From assembly GCF_037975245.1 (NCBI RefSeq), contig NC_092578.1, forward strand, positions 7,095,501 to 7,159,500: 64,000 nt of DNA. Reading direction: 5' to 3'. Below are positions 26,323 to 36,815 of this stretch, piece by piece. Within the stretch, counting starts at the first letter, position 1. Every line of letters begins with the position of its first letter. This DNA is from Apostichopus japonicus. Its lineage: Eukaryota > Echinodermata > Holothuroidea > Aspidochirotida > Stichopodidae. A program made the translations under genes and the position numbers. The notes beneath the pieces were generated by a model. The model worked only from the letters and a program-made list of their open reading frames with translations, was not told the DNA's origin and did no database searches.

Positions 26323-27454
26323 CAAGTAACAGAAAATAGTTTGTAACAGTAAAATAGTTTCCGCAGTTTAAGCAGTTTAATTTTTGTTTAATTTTGAATA
26401 CAATTTTGTGTACGGACTCACCTACAAGTCTAAACGTGTAATATTTACACCAAACATGAATTCTTTGTGTGATGGTAGCCCATGTATTTAGCTCACTGTA
26501 TGGCCAAGATGCTCTTATTAGTAATTTGTTTCCATTTTGTAAGTTTATTTTATATTGACCAAATTAACTAATTAACTACCTTTCAGTGGCTGACTGTGTT
26601 TGCTGTATATATATTTTTTATCTCTTGGTCAAATATAAACTTGTGCGGGAGTGGTTTAGTTATTAAATTGTTGCAATATTATGTCATAGCATTGGCTATA
26701 AGATTTTAAATCTGTTGCTTTTTCAAAGCCAAAGCTGAACAATTAGCCTACACACATACCGTAAACTTTGATAGCAGCATGGGGTTCAGTATACAGCCAA
26801 GCATCCTGTCAAAGTTGGCTAGGTTCCAGCTAGCCTAATGTACATTCATAGTAGGTTTGTTTTGGCAGCATTTTAGACCAAACTTTTATGGCAAATTCAA
26901 TCTAACTTGGCCTATTTCCACAGAAGGCTAAGCTCAGTTGATAGGCTTTGCTTTAATACATACATGTATTGATGCTTGTTATTGCTCAATATGCATTTCT
27001 TGTATTCTCGGCTTTGTCCGATCAATCGACAATGAACATTATTTACTATGCTCGAGGTTTAAAGTTGAAGCAATTAGCCATGATGAAAACTGACTGAATA
27101 TGATATTAACCTAATAATGTCTTCACTCCCACAATTATACAGAAATTGGTTTCAGTATGAAAGATTTGCAAACTAGAAATCACACATTATAAAACGATGG
27201 AATATAATGTTTGGAGATGAGGATATCTTGACTATATCAGGCATCTCTTGAAATATAAATAAGTTGATTCCAGTTAGATTTCATGAGTAAAAATAATCCT
27301 GAGTAGTAAATGAAGGACTTGTTCGTTTTTGAGAAGTGGTTGCATGTGTGCGTACGTGTCTGTGATGCCTTGGCTTGTAAACAGTGAAATTCAAACAGTG
27401 TGTTGTGCATGAACTTCATACTTGCTATGGCTTTTAGTCCTCGTTTCTTGTGAA

Positions 27455-27885
27455 GGTCAAACTTTCTTTTGAGGTCAATAGGGCTGAGGTCAATGGAGGT
27501 CAAAAGTTTGATGAAAACCTTGTAAACATGATAACTCAAGAAGTTGGTTGAAGTTCATACATGGCATAATATGTAGATCCCCTCTGGTCAATAAAAAACC
27601 TGAGTGAAATTGGTGGAGGTTAAAGGTCATTTGAGGTCAATAAAGTTGAATATTTGAAAGCTTGTAAACTTGATGGTGCTTAAGTAAAACTTAGAAAGGT
27701 GATATTTTATATGTGAATTTTATGTGTTTATTCACCTTAGTACTTTACCCTTTTGTTTACTGTGGTCAAAGGCCAAGTGAGGTCAACAGAGCTGAATGTT
27801 TCAAAAATTTGTAAAACAGGATAACTCCAAAAGTGAGGTTTGAAGTAACTCCATATGTGGTATGTGGATCCGCCTAATTAATTAA
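27455..27885 (+). repeat. AGGTCA-rich degenerate tandem repeats
   Basis: About three diverged units of 130-160 bp, each with AGGTCAA...GCTGA or GTTGAAT, then a CTTGTAAACA/TGATAACTC-like part. The middle one has GAGGTTAAAGGTCATTTGAG, which resembles two AGGTCA half-sites one base apart. Such half-sites are the core of nuclear receptor response elements, but repetition of a decayed satellite explains them just as well. Confidence 0.5.
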
Positions 27886-28033
27886 GTATACAAGAACCTT
27901 GTGTGCACAGTTATAATTCACGTTGAAATTTATATGAAATTTGTTTGTTTATTTTGTTTATTTATTTGTTTTATCACAAAATGTGGCAATTTATCACAAA
28001 TCCTCTCTATTTGTTTGCTTTGTCTCTCTCTAG

Positions 28034-28122
28034 TGTTTCGTCAAGGGGATCATGGCTGCAACTGGTATTTTGTCTTGTCAGGGAAACTCGCTTGTACTAA
28101 AACAGAGATAAAAAATCGCAAG
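28034..28122 (+). CDS. RAPGEF4: Epac2-like exon B: CNB-A beta strands with FRQGD motif
   Basis: The acceptor is TCTCTCTCTAG at 28033 and the donor is GTGAGT at 28123. The two leading bases complete the Leu codon begun in exon A, giving LFRQGDHGCNWYFVLSGKL followed by ACTKTEIKNRK. Human Epac2 has LFRQGDIGTNWYAVLAGSL at this place, so 14 of 19 positions are identical. This is the hallmark beta-sandwich segment of a cyclic-nucleotide-binding domain. Length is 89 nt, ending in phase 0. The region after GKL is more diverged than the core. Confidence 0.92.
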
Positions 28123-29408
28123 GTGAGTCTCCTCGTGAATTTAAGCTGTTCGAAGACTGTAAAAGCACTTCAAGTATTTCATTTTCAAGAGAAAATATTG
28201 GGGTTATATTTTCATGCAATTTTTGCACTTTTGTGTTAAAGCATGTGTGCATGTTTAGAGGGAATGGATTAGGGTGGGGTGTGGGAGGATCAGAGGTCAG
28301 ATTAGCAATTATGTAGTTGAAGTAGTGACCATAAGTGACAAAGTATATAACTAGTAAATTGTATCATCATAGGTGTTAATGAATTATATACCCCACTAAA
28401 AACCCGAACTAATAGGTTCGAAAGGTAAACAATATCCTTGCCCTCATGAAAGGTTTAAACTTTGATGTGATATAGCTGTCATTAGGAAGGTATTGTAGTG
28501 TGTCACTGAAGATTCTACTCAAGTAATTTTGAAAAGTAATGTACCCACCATCTCTTAACTTGGTAAATTTTTCTTTTCCAGTTGACATCATTCCTACTTT
28601 TCTTTTCTCTAGGCAATTGACTCTTTTTACTAACTAATTTGCATAATATATTTTACATCTATTTAATTAGCAATGTTTCCAAATGTTTTCTTACTTGATA
28701 AATGTGCTGTGTGTTTAAATTGTTTCAATTTTGTCAACTAAAGGGATAACTTTAGGAGGAACTTTTGTCTAGATACGATATAAATGCAATGGAGAATGAA
28801 CAAATTTCGGTGCTACTAATGTTTCTGTATCAATTCTGGGTTGATAAAGCTTTAACCTTTTAAATTTGCTAAATCTCTGGAATTTTCCTTTTCAAGGCCA
28901 AATTTGTGATGACCTGGGCTGCTCAATGCAGGCCTATAAACTTAATGTTAATCCAAATGATGTTTTATTAATTTTAACTCAAACAAAGCAAGCTCTTGTA
29001 ACTAATTCATATTTGCAATGAATCACTTTTTTGGGGTTTTGTATTGCATATCTGAGCAACTGACATAGCGGTCTGTTTCTTAGACTACCAAGTCCAGTCA
29101 CTTTTGCTGAAGAACTCTAGCAGTTTAAAGTGGCATTTCTCAAAAAATTATGAAGTAAATAGAATGTACAACAATGGACTACTGATTGCAGTGCAGTTTA
29201 TCAGTCTACAACTTATAGAACCATTTGGTGCCTTAAGTCATCCTTTAATGAAAACATTTGTTATCAGAAACAGTTAATCTACGAGTAATTAATCGTGGAC
29301 GTCTGCAAAAGCAATTGAAAAGCAATTGTTCTGTTGGAATGGGGTTTTGCCTTACATTTTAGTTGCTTTAATTGACTCATTTTACAAAATTAATTTCATT
29401 ACTTGTAG
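28123..29408 (+). other. Intron B-C (1.3 kb)
   Basis: Plain AT-rich intron between the two CNB-A core exons. I see no repeat family, RNA gene or second gene in it. Confidence 0.75.
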
Positions 29409-29555
29409 AAAACATTCCACTCAAAGGTGCTATCTTGTGGGGCGAATCTAGGACAGTGCCTACTAGATCATCGAGCTCATTCGGTTACCGTGGTAACCAA
29501 GGAATGGTGCGAACTGCTTAGGATCGAGAAAGGTGATTTGTCCAGACTATGGGAG
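29409..29555 (+). CDS. RAPGEF4: Epac2-like exon C: CNB-A phosphate-binding cassette and lid helix
   Basis: The acceptor is ATTACTTGTAG at 29408 and the donor is GTAGGT at 29556; 147 nt is exactly 49 codons, phase 0 to 0. The key stretch GANLGQCLLDHRAHSVTVVT aligns without gaps to human [20 protein letters not shown]. It is followed by CELLRIEKGDLSRLWE, against human SELLRIEQKDFKALWE. In CNB domains the FGE Glu contacts the cyclic-nucleotide ribose and the Arg of the PR motif binds the phosphate. Here these positions are Gln and His, and Phe is Leu. The fold looks kept, but two ligand contacts are changed, so cAMP binding by CNB-A is doubtful. Loss of binding is inference. Confidence 0.9.
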
Positions 29556-29777
29556 GTAGGTTAATTGTGTATCAAATTAGCCGTATTGTTATATCCTCAA
29601 TTACTTTACAGCTGTATTGGAAGTGGGAAGGAAACTAGCATGGCTTGTCCAAACTTATGTTCAATGTACTTGGTAAAGTTCTTAATAGGTTAGGCCAAAA
29701 TCATGAAGGTGTATCAAGTCCGGGCTAAAACCTATGGGGCCGATCCGCAAGAATTAAAATTAAGGTAATTAAGTAAA

Positions 29778-29915
29778 TGGAAGGGAGGGGGGAGGGAGGG
29801 AAGGGAGGGGAAGGGAGGGAGGGAAGGGAGGGGTAAGGGAGGGGAAGGGAGGGGATGGGAGGGGGGAAGGGGAAGGAAGGGAAGGAAGGGAGGAGAAGGG
29901 AGGGGCAAGGTAGGG
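29778..29915 (+). repeat. GGGA-rich purine tract
   Basis: About 140 bp of A and G only apart from a few bases, built from GGGAGGGGAAGGGAGGG-like words. Potential G-quadruplex or triplex former. The proline/serine frame on the other strand is an artefact of composition. Confidence 0.8.
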
Positions 29916-29986
29916 GCAAGGGATTATGTCGTAAGGAACATTAATCGCCCTAAAGATCTATGTCTTGATTCAATAAACAAAGATAC

Positions 29987-31186
29987 TAGTGTTTACACGG
30001 GTCCAAAAATCGGGAACCGGGTACCCGAGGGCCGTTACCCGTCGGGTATCCGGGTACCCGGAAAAAATTGTTTACCCTCGTGTATCACAATTTTTAAGAA
30101 ATTACATATTGGATGCTATAATAAATGCATTATATTCTCTACTGACAATACTTTCATGTTCAAATACGTAGGTGTAAGATAAGGTATAAAACCTCCCTCA
30201 ATCATTTTTATTTGCTTCTGTTTCTTTCATTAACTTGTTAATAAATTGATTATTTAATTATAATTAGCATTACTACTAACATCGCACTGCCGCTGCTGCT
30301 TATGCTAGCTCGTGCACGTCTATTGGATCAAACATATAAATATCCAATTTAGCTATTAAACAGTTTTGAATACTACTACTATCTATTATGCAGGCCCAGG
30401 GTTCGCATTAGCCGTGAGATTGCGCGATTCGCGCAATTTGATCGCATTTGGAATAAACGATTAGTAAAAAGCCACTTGCGATTACTATTTTTTAGTTATC
30501 CCGTCTATAATCCATTAACATCGCGTAAAATTCCTTGTCAGCCTTTCCTTCTTTGAAATACACGAATGAATAAATAATAATTTCTTCCACATGGTAGCCT
30601 AACACCACACTAAGCCGTCAATGAGAAATCTAGCTAAGCCTAACCATCTGTTTATTTGCTGGAGTTGTGACGCAGTTATAAGACATCCATGGAATACTTT
30701 CGTTATTGCTGTTACTGGTTGCCTAACACCACACTAAGTCTATGGGGGTAGTCTCGCCTAGCCATCTTTTTATTAGCTGAAATTGTGACGCAGTTATAAG
30801 TTATCTATGGAAAGCTTTCGTTATTGCTGTTATCTTCGAACACATGGTAGCCTAACAACACACTAAGTCAATGGGAAATCAGCCTAACCATCGGTTTGCA
30901 ATTTTTTTTTTCAAACAATGACACTTTGCGTATGATTCGGGTAATAAATTAGGAACCGGGGAGTATCGCGTCGAGCGGGCCCCTTCGTTATTGCTGTTAT
31001 CTTCGACCACATTGTAGCCTAACACCACACTAAGTCAATGGGAAATCTGTCTAACCGTCGGTTTGCCATTTTTTTTTTTTTTTTTTTTAAATCACACTTT
31101 GCTTAGGATTCGGGTAATAAATTAGGAACCGGGTAGTATCACGTTGGGCGGGTACCCGGGTACCCGGATAACCCGTGCAAACACTA
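29987..31186 (+). mobile_element. hAT-like non-autonomous element, copy 1, with perfect 8-bp TSD
   Basis: AAAGATAC stands directly before (29979-29986) and after (31187-31194) the element. The left end TAGTGTTTACACGGGT and the complement of the right end TAGTGTTTGCACGGGT are TIRs with one mismatch. An 8-bp duplication and TAGNG-type ends are typical of hAT transposons. Subterminal parts are full of GGGTACCC/CGGGTA words. The interior has repeated ~125-bp blocks with GTAGCCTAACACCACACTAA. No transposase frame. It is 1200 bp, longer than copy 2 (1004 bp), because the right subterminal block is duplicated inside. Confidence 0.9.
30592..31140 (+). repeat. Internal repeated blocks of the hAT-like element
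   Basis: Four blocks starting near 30592, 30718, 30841 and 31010 carry TAGCCTAACA(C/A)CACACTAAG (TTGCCTAACA in the second). Between them lie GTGACGCAGTTATAAG and CTTTCGTTATTGCTGTTA. The 3' subterminal word GGGTAATAAATTAGGAACCG occurs at about 30939 and again near 31106, showing an internal duplication of the element's end. Confidence 0.75.
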
Positions 31187-31528
31187 AAAGATACCCAATT
31201 GAGTAACAAGAAATTATGTGTTTGTGATAGACAGAATAATGCTATCCTAAACTCAGTTTCAAAAATTGTTAAATTGTTAAAATGTTAGTAATTATTGTCC
31301 TGTATGGGACTGAGGGTCAAGAGAGGAAGCTGAGTGAATCTCACAAGAGTCAAAATGTTTGGGCAAAACTTGCTGATTTAAAACATCAGTCGATTGTGGA
31401 ATTGTGTTGATATCTGGTGTCTAATGATTTGAATTTTTGGGCAAATCCTCATGTTTCCCTCACATAAACTTATTTCCTTATGACTGGGAAAAGAAATTAT
31501 GTACGTTTGTATGTATATTAGATCCTCC

Positions 31529-31737
31529 TGCAAGCAGTAACTCGCAAAGAAGCCATCATTGGCTTATCAAAGCCGCAAGCTGACCGAAGTCAGTCTCTTA
31601 GATTCATATTTAACGTTCATATTTATGAATTGTCAACAACTCTGTAAGTGGACGACATACATTAATCTTGGAGTGACTCGAACTCGGGACCTTATGATTG
31701 AAAGGCACCGGCGTTAACCACTGAGCTAACACTTCTT
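31529..31737 (-). repeat. tRNA-derived SINE, family 1, copy 1
   Basis: On the minus strand the head reads GTTAGCTCAGTGGTTAACGC, with CGAGTTCGAGTCACTCC further on. These fit RNA polymerase III A-box (TAGCTCAGTGG) and B-box (GTTCGAGTC) sequences of a tRNA. The body ends with AGCTTGCGGCTTTGATAAGC, GCAGGAGGATCTAA and then a (CATA)n-like tail. Further copies lie at 46932-47820 (split) and 63049-63220. Confidence 0.78.
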
Positions 31738-32128
31738 ATCAGTTGTTGTAGGAAGAATTCGATAAAACTTTTGAAGCAAGCAGTTTTAAAATTAATTTAC
31801 TTGAGCATCTCATTACTGCATTAATTGCAACCAACCGTTTGGCAAATGATGTTAAGATATATATCAGTAGATGATTTTCATTGTTTTAAAATTGACCTCT
31901 TATGAATTTTGATCAGACTTAGGATTGTTTAGAATTTGTCGTTTGAGTCCCCAAAAGCAGAAGATTGAGGTTGATCATTAATGTTCAACCTACCAACTAT
32001 GAACTCTGAACTTAGAGATGACATAATCTAACAAAATGGAGGATATTTTATGATTTATTGTCAGTCATGCTTATTTGAAATTAGAACTTACTTATGCAGT
32101 TGTTTTCACTGAAAATGGGTTAGGGGTT

Positions 32129-32526
32129 GGGGGGTAGGAAGCTTCCAAAAAGTGGTGGGGCACAACATCAAAGGGGAACTTTCTCATTCCACAACCACCA
32201 CTCGTTATGCTATAAACCGATACACACCGGCCATATCACTTAACTATATATGATGTGTTAGTATGCTATCAATACTATTTATTGAGATTGTTTATCGTTA
32301 ACTGTGCTACAAAAAGATATTGGATGCCATTTAAAAATAGCATATATACAGACTAAAAATAAATAATTAAAATAAAATATCAAAATTAACAAAGGCTTAA
32401 GATATCCAAAAGACAGTTCTTCATCAAAGGAGCACATTTTATTTGCCAGTAGGGCACAATTTGCTATTTTTGATAAAGTGAGGGGGGGGGGCACGTGCCC
32501 TTAGTGCCACCCGTCTCCTACCCCCC
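32129..32526 (+). repeat. ~400-bp repeat with GGGGGGTAGGA inverted ends, copy 2
   Basis: The left end GGGGGGTAGGA and right end TCCTACCCCCC are exact inverted repeats. The interior matches 19315-19714 (CACAACCACCACTCGTTATG, AAAGACAGTTCTTCATCAAA). It lies about 100 bp upstream of exon D. Confidence 0.68.
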
Positions 32527-32623
32527 TGCAGACAGTTATCATTATGAAGGTTATTATATCATTATGAAGGGTTCAATGCGTTTCACTGTTTAAAGTTAAA
32601 AGTTTCTCCATTTGTACTTTCAG

Positions 32624-32711
32624 GTAAATCGACCTGGCCTGGAGAAGCTGTTAAGTTTTAAGACATTGGAGATTCCTGAAGAAAGTTATAATGGATATGG
32701 TCTTAATCAAA
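32624..32711 (+). CDS. RAPGEF4: Epac2-like exon D: end of CNB-A and start of linker
   Basis: The acceptor is TGTACTTTCAG at 32623 and the donor is GTAAGA at 32712; 88 nt, phase 0 to 1. Translation begins VNRPGLEKLLS and ends in NGYGLNQ. The join LWE-VNRPGLEKLLS has the same length as human LWEKYRQYMAGLLA, the C-terminal helix of CNB-A. The remainder is a diverged linker with no recognisable motif. Support comes from splice signals, phase agreement with both neighbours, and position, more than from sequence similarity. Confidence 0.68.
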
Positions 32712-33072
32712 GTAAGACATTTTTATCCCTTTTTGGTGGAAATATGGGTGAACTTGCACTCATCTAGACCCTCCGATCTTAAATATGTATTAACAAAATC
32801 ACAAATATTTCACAACACCTTTTCATTCCCGTTCACATTGGATTATCCGCTGACGATCAGACCGTAACCTGGGCGATGAACACACGGGATGTTACTTAGA
32901 ACACAGCAAGTCAGGTTGATATCATCTCATATAATTGTCCCATGCAAACTTGTATTCACCTGGGCTCTACTATAAATGCAGTAAAACAGGACATGACGTC
33001 ATATATCATCATGATCTCCAGTCACCGTGATCCATTGGCGCTTACACACCGTAACATTATCTTTCGATCCCG

Positions 33073-33425
33073 AGAGCTGTGGATCAGACCTACCCTGAAA
33101 GGAGGATTAAGATGATCTCTAGGTCCAATCCTGAGAACTAAATTCACACTAGGCTAGTTGATCTCAACCAGAGGATCAGATCTGGATAACTGTAATGTTA
33201 TATTTTGTTCCATAGAGCTGTGGATCAGACCTACCCTGAAAGGAGGATTAAGATGATCTCTAGGTCCAATCCTGAGAACTAAATTCACACTAGGCTGGTT
33301 GATCTCAACCAGAGGATCAGATCTGGATAACTGTAATGTTATATTTCGTTCCATAGAGCTGTGGATCAGACCTACCCTGAAAGGAGGATTAAGATGATCT
33401 CTAGGTCAGATCCTGAGATTTAACG
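33073..33425 (+). repeat. 141-bp tandem repeat, ~2.5 copies
   Basis: AGAGCTGTGGATCAGACCTA begins at 33073, 33214 and 33355, exactly 141 bp apart; the last copy is partial. Copies one and two are nearly identical, so the duplication is recent. The frame 33154-33354 on the minus strand repeats for the same reason (141 is divisible by 3) and is not a gene. Confidence 0.88.
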
Positions 33426-33826
33426 CGAGAGCACCCGTAGAGCAAACAGTTGTAACAGAGTACTAGACCTGGAGATTGCTTTCAGGCTTTGAGCTCTGGC
33501 TTACAGGTCATAAGTGCATCATAGTATGCCCAAGTCAGCCATGTGCAAATTTTTCAACAAAGCAATCTATAATCACACTAATAACTCTTCCACTAACTGA
33601 GTCATTTTATCATCTAAATTTAATATTTCTTAATGTGTGGGAGGACTTTGAATGGTCTGAACTTGTAGAAATACTACCTTTGATATATTTCAGCCAGAGA
33701 CCAGTTAATGCTATAAAAAGGACAACCGTACCAAGTGTTATATGAGGTAATGTAAAATGTAAATAGTACAAAAATACAATAATATCTTTCCAATTACCTT
33801 AAAGTTATCCACAGCTTGTATGTTGA

Positions 33827-34215
33827 AGGTTTGCAGTCTTGTACAAGGCCAAGGCCTACTCACGAGACTTTTACAACACTTAACCCTAGGTCACGCAGGT
33901 AACTTGTCACAACCACACACAAAAACTGTGCACAATTCAAGCAGTCGCTCTCGAGACACTGCAGTAGGGCATATCTACTTATCCCCTGAGGACTTCCCAT
34001 AGGGTGCAGCCACCAGCCATCATTGCACAACGCAACTATATTACAACTAGCAGGTCCCCATTTATACACTTGGGTGAAGAGAGGTAATGGAGATACACTG
34101 CCTTGCCAAAGGACACAACATTTATAATGAACCTGGTCAGGACCGGAACCTGTAATTCAATTATATCGCAACTCCATTGCCTTTATATAAACCACTTGAC
34201 CACAACACTCTCATT
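33827..34215 (-). repeat. tRNA-derived SINE, family 2, inverted copy
   Basis: The reverse complement follows the element at 52040-52430 from end to end. It includes the tRNA-like head with ACAGGTTCCGGTCCTGACCA, then a TTGTGTCCTTTGGCAAGGCA-type core, CACCCAAGTGTATAAATGGG, and the same 3' block. The head's B-box is slightly decayed. Confidence 0.75.
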
Positions 34216-34874
34216 TATTGATAGAATTTAGTTGGTCTTTGAAAATTTCCAGATGAGGTTCTAGGACTTAAGAAATTGAACAGACTTTTCCAATCCTAGA
34301 ATGGACTTGAAGCCCTAGGAGGGTTACTGCGTCTTAAAGTGATGTGTATCCGAAGAGAAACATCTTCAATTGGTCAAAGAGATGTTTGAAGCAATTTGGT
34401 AAAAAGCCCCAATTGAAGAATTGAAAGATAAGAAGATGGATTTGGATGTCTGATGATGTCGTACATATATCGAGGTTGTTTACTATTGAGACAGCTGACT
34501 GGCGAAACGAAAACAAATACAGAAACTTTGATGATTGTTGGGAAAGGAAATTAAAGGAATTATAAATCTTCTTTGGAAGTTACATTCTAAGGAAAAAATA
34601 TGTGAAATCTGTCGGTGATTCATGGCAAAGAATAGCAGCCGTATTGCTCCCGATGCACCTGGTACGTTGTAATCTATGTATTAATGTACGACCCGAAAGC
34701 AGCAAGTTTACATTATACGGGAGAAAACAGCTGTGTGATAAATTGGTCAATCGTAAGAAATCCACCCTAATGTAGATTGTTTGTCGCAGTTGTTAATTAG
34801 ATGTGACTGCTAATTTTTTTACGTCGGTTGATAAATGAGAATATCAGACGGAGAGGTTCTGAGAACAAGGTCCA

Positions 34875-35205
34875 GGAATAAACGTTGCTCCCGAATAATT
34901 TGTCAGACGATCTGTCCTTCCAGGTCAATACTCGTTATACCTTGCGTTCTAGCAATACACTCACTCTCACTGTTCCCAGAACTAAACTGAAAACCTATGG
35001 CGACCGTGCCTTTCCATCAGCCGGGCCCAAGCTCTGGAATGGTCTGCCCATATCTGTGCGGAGTTCTCCCACTCTCAGTCAGTTCAAGTCTTGTTTGAAG
35101 ACTCATTTTTTCAAGTTGGCGTTCTATTAGGGTTGTACAGCGCTATTGAATACTTCGTAGATTTTAGCGCTTTATAAGTTCATTTATTATTATTATTATT
35201 ATTAT
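34875..35205 (+). mobile_element. 5'-truncated CR1/L2-like LINE, 3' end
   Basis: The frame 34885-35130 encodes TLRSSNTLTLTVPRTKLKTY, GDRAFPSAGPKLWNGLPISV and FKSCLKTHFFKLAFY. This pattern (VPR-x-x-x-K-T-YGDRAF, LWN-x-LP, FKS-x-LKTHLF) is the well-known C-terminal tail of CR1/L2/Rex-type non-LTR reverse transcriptases. The 3' UTR ends with AGCGCTTTATAAGTTCATTT and (ATT)n, the usual terminus of these elements. Catalytic RT motifs are absent because of 5' truncation, so it is dead. Confidence 0.87.
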
Positions 35206-36489
35206 TTGGTCTCGTCTGTGGTAATTTAATTTTCAACTTTCCAACTTCCGACCTGGCACAATAATTTAACTTCCACTGCAGTTAAGCATGGTTAACATAT
35301 GTTGACAAGCTATAAGAGGAAAGATAAAGATTTTTGAGTTCAGTGAGGTTCCTGGTAGCTCTAAATGTTTGACAGTTTCAGAAATTACTTGACTCTCTGT
35401 CAATTTCTTAGTGCTTTTCTAGGGTTAGGATTCGTTATTACTTCATATATTCGAGAGCGAAATGTTTGAATGGAACGAGAAGCAAACCCAGCCGGAATAA
35501 TTTTCATATTTTGATAAAAATTTGTGTGATGGACAAATCATCCCAACATCTAAGAAAAAGAAGAAAATATTCTAATTGGAAACATATCCAGGTTGACTAG
35601 TCATCCTTGGGACTCTGGGACTTTTTTCATCTCAGGATGTCACTGCATCACCCAGATGTCAATTCTCCAAGCTCAGCTTCTCCTCGTTTCGCTCTGCATG
35701 GTCTCTCGATGAAAGTGAACATGTATAGCTTCCGAAAAACAGCACAGATATTTCAGTAATGTTATAAAAATTACACAATGTTTCTGACATTCTCTCGTAG
35801 GGTCCGTTAAATAAACGTATGGAATAACGAAATATATATATAAAAACAAAATGAATCGCTATTGGATCTTTTTAATGTCCCTTTTTAAACATTTTCAAGT
35901 AGTCTGTCATTTCACAGTACTTGAGGAACACAATACAACAAGGGAAACTCAATTGTTTAAATATTTTTAGCCGTTTGGGGAACGTTCCATCATATTTGCA
36001 TCTCTGCAGGAAACATGTTAAAAAAATAGTCCAGAGGTTTTTCGTTTTAATCATACAGTAAACCAGAAAATACAAAATAACCCTTCACCAAATCCGGTAC
36101 GTATCTGATTTACAGGTCGAGAGGAAATGACATTTGAAACTTAATGAAAGTACCCCAATATCTTAAACGGTATAAACATGGTAGTGACGTCGGGGTGTGG
36201 TTATTTTCAAATGTCATTTTCTTTTAAACCTGTAATTGATATGCTTTGGTGAAGTGCTGTTTTGCCATTTTTGTGTTATTTGGCGAGAAATGTGGAAAAA
36301 CCTATCGATTATTCTGTTAATTATATTGTTTGGGGTTGCTTCTCTTTCACTGCTAATGATAACTACCTTTTGTAAAAATGTTACGAAAATTATGATGATT
36401 AATTAAACTTGAATTGACCTATTGTATAATATGTTTGATTTTTTGCAATGGGAAAGTGTACTTGAAGGTGCATTTTCTGAATAGGGGAA

Positions 36490-36815
36490 AGATGATATAC
36501 AACAGGAAATGATAAAATATAAGAAGAATAGATAATGTATAAGAAGAAATGGTAATGTATAACAAGAAAAGATTGTCAAAATCAAAATAAAACAAAACTG
36601 TTAGCAAACTGCTTATCCACTAAAGAGCCTGTGTAAGAGAATGTGTAAAAGTAAGAGGGCCTGACGTTTCGATCCTAGCAGGATCTTCTTCAGAGGCTGA
36701 ATTAGATAATGTATAACAAGAAAAGGGAATGGATAACAACCAAAGATAATGTATAACAAAGAAAGATAATCTAAAACAACAAAAGGTAATGTATAACATC
36801 AAATGATAATGCATA
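36490..36815 (+). repeat. AT-rich minisatellite split by an inserted repeat
   Basis: Units of about 18-23 bp with GATAATGTATAACAAGAAAA run from about 36490 to 36576 and again from 36704 to 36815. Between them lies a copy of the CCTGACGTTTCGAT family. Array units on both sides are alike, so the inserted sequence arrived within an existing array. Confidence 0.75.
36577..36702 (+). repeat. CCTGACGTTTCGATCC family repeat, full copy
   Basis: It begins AAAACAAAACTGTTAGCAAA, passes AGAGCCTGTGTAAGAGAATG, and ends CCTAGCAGGATCTTCTTCAG plus AGGCTGAAT. This is the most complete copy of the family in the window and is inserted in a minisatellite. It contains a short inverted repeat, GATCCTAGCAGGATC. Confidence 0.7.

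Larger units (their letters stand above)
3663..28033 (+). other. Intron A-B (24.4 kb), transposon-rich
   Basis: The largest intron in view. It contains a TTAA MITE nested in another repeat (4210-4812), a Harbinger derivative (7495-8693), an inverted pair of ~880-bp elements (16786-17663 and 25280-26160), a 400-bp G/C-ended repeat (19315-19714), a tandem duplication (22041-22400) and AGGTCA-rich repeats (27455-27885). Stretches such as 4920-7490, 8940-11890, 12180-16780 and 22700-25270 show no recognisable gene or structured element beyond small repeats noted separately. Confidence 0.7.
29556..32623 (+). other. Intron C-D (3.1 kb)
   Basis: It holds a purine tract (29778-29915), a hAT-like MITE with 8-bp duplication (29987-31186), a tRNA-derived SINE (31529-31737) and a ~400-bp repeat (32129-32526). 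The remaining short gaps show nothing. Confidence 0.75.

Noticed and set aside
33154-33354. Repetitive 66-codon minus-strand frame
   Set aside because: Caused by a 141-bp tandem repeat whose length is divisible by three.
34580-34765. 61-codon minus-strand frame upstream of the LINE fragment
   Set aside because: No match to reverse transcriptase or endonuclease motifs; wrong strand for the LINE.
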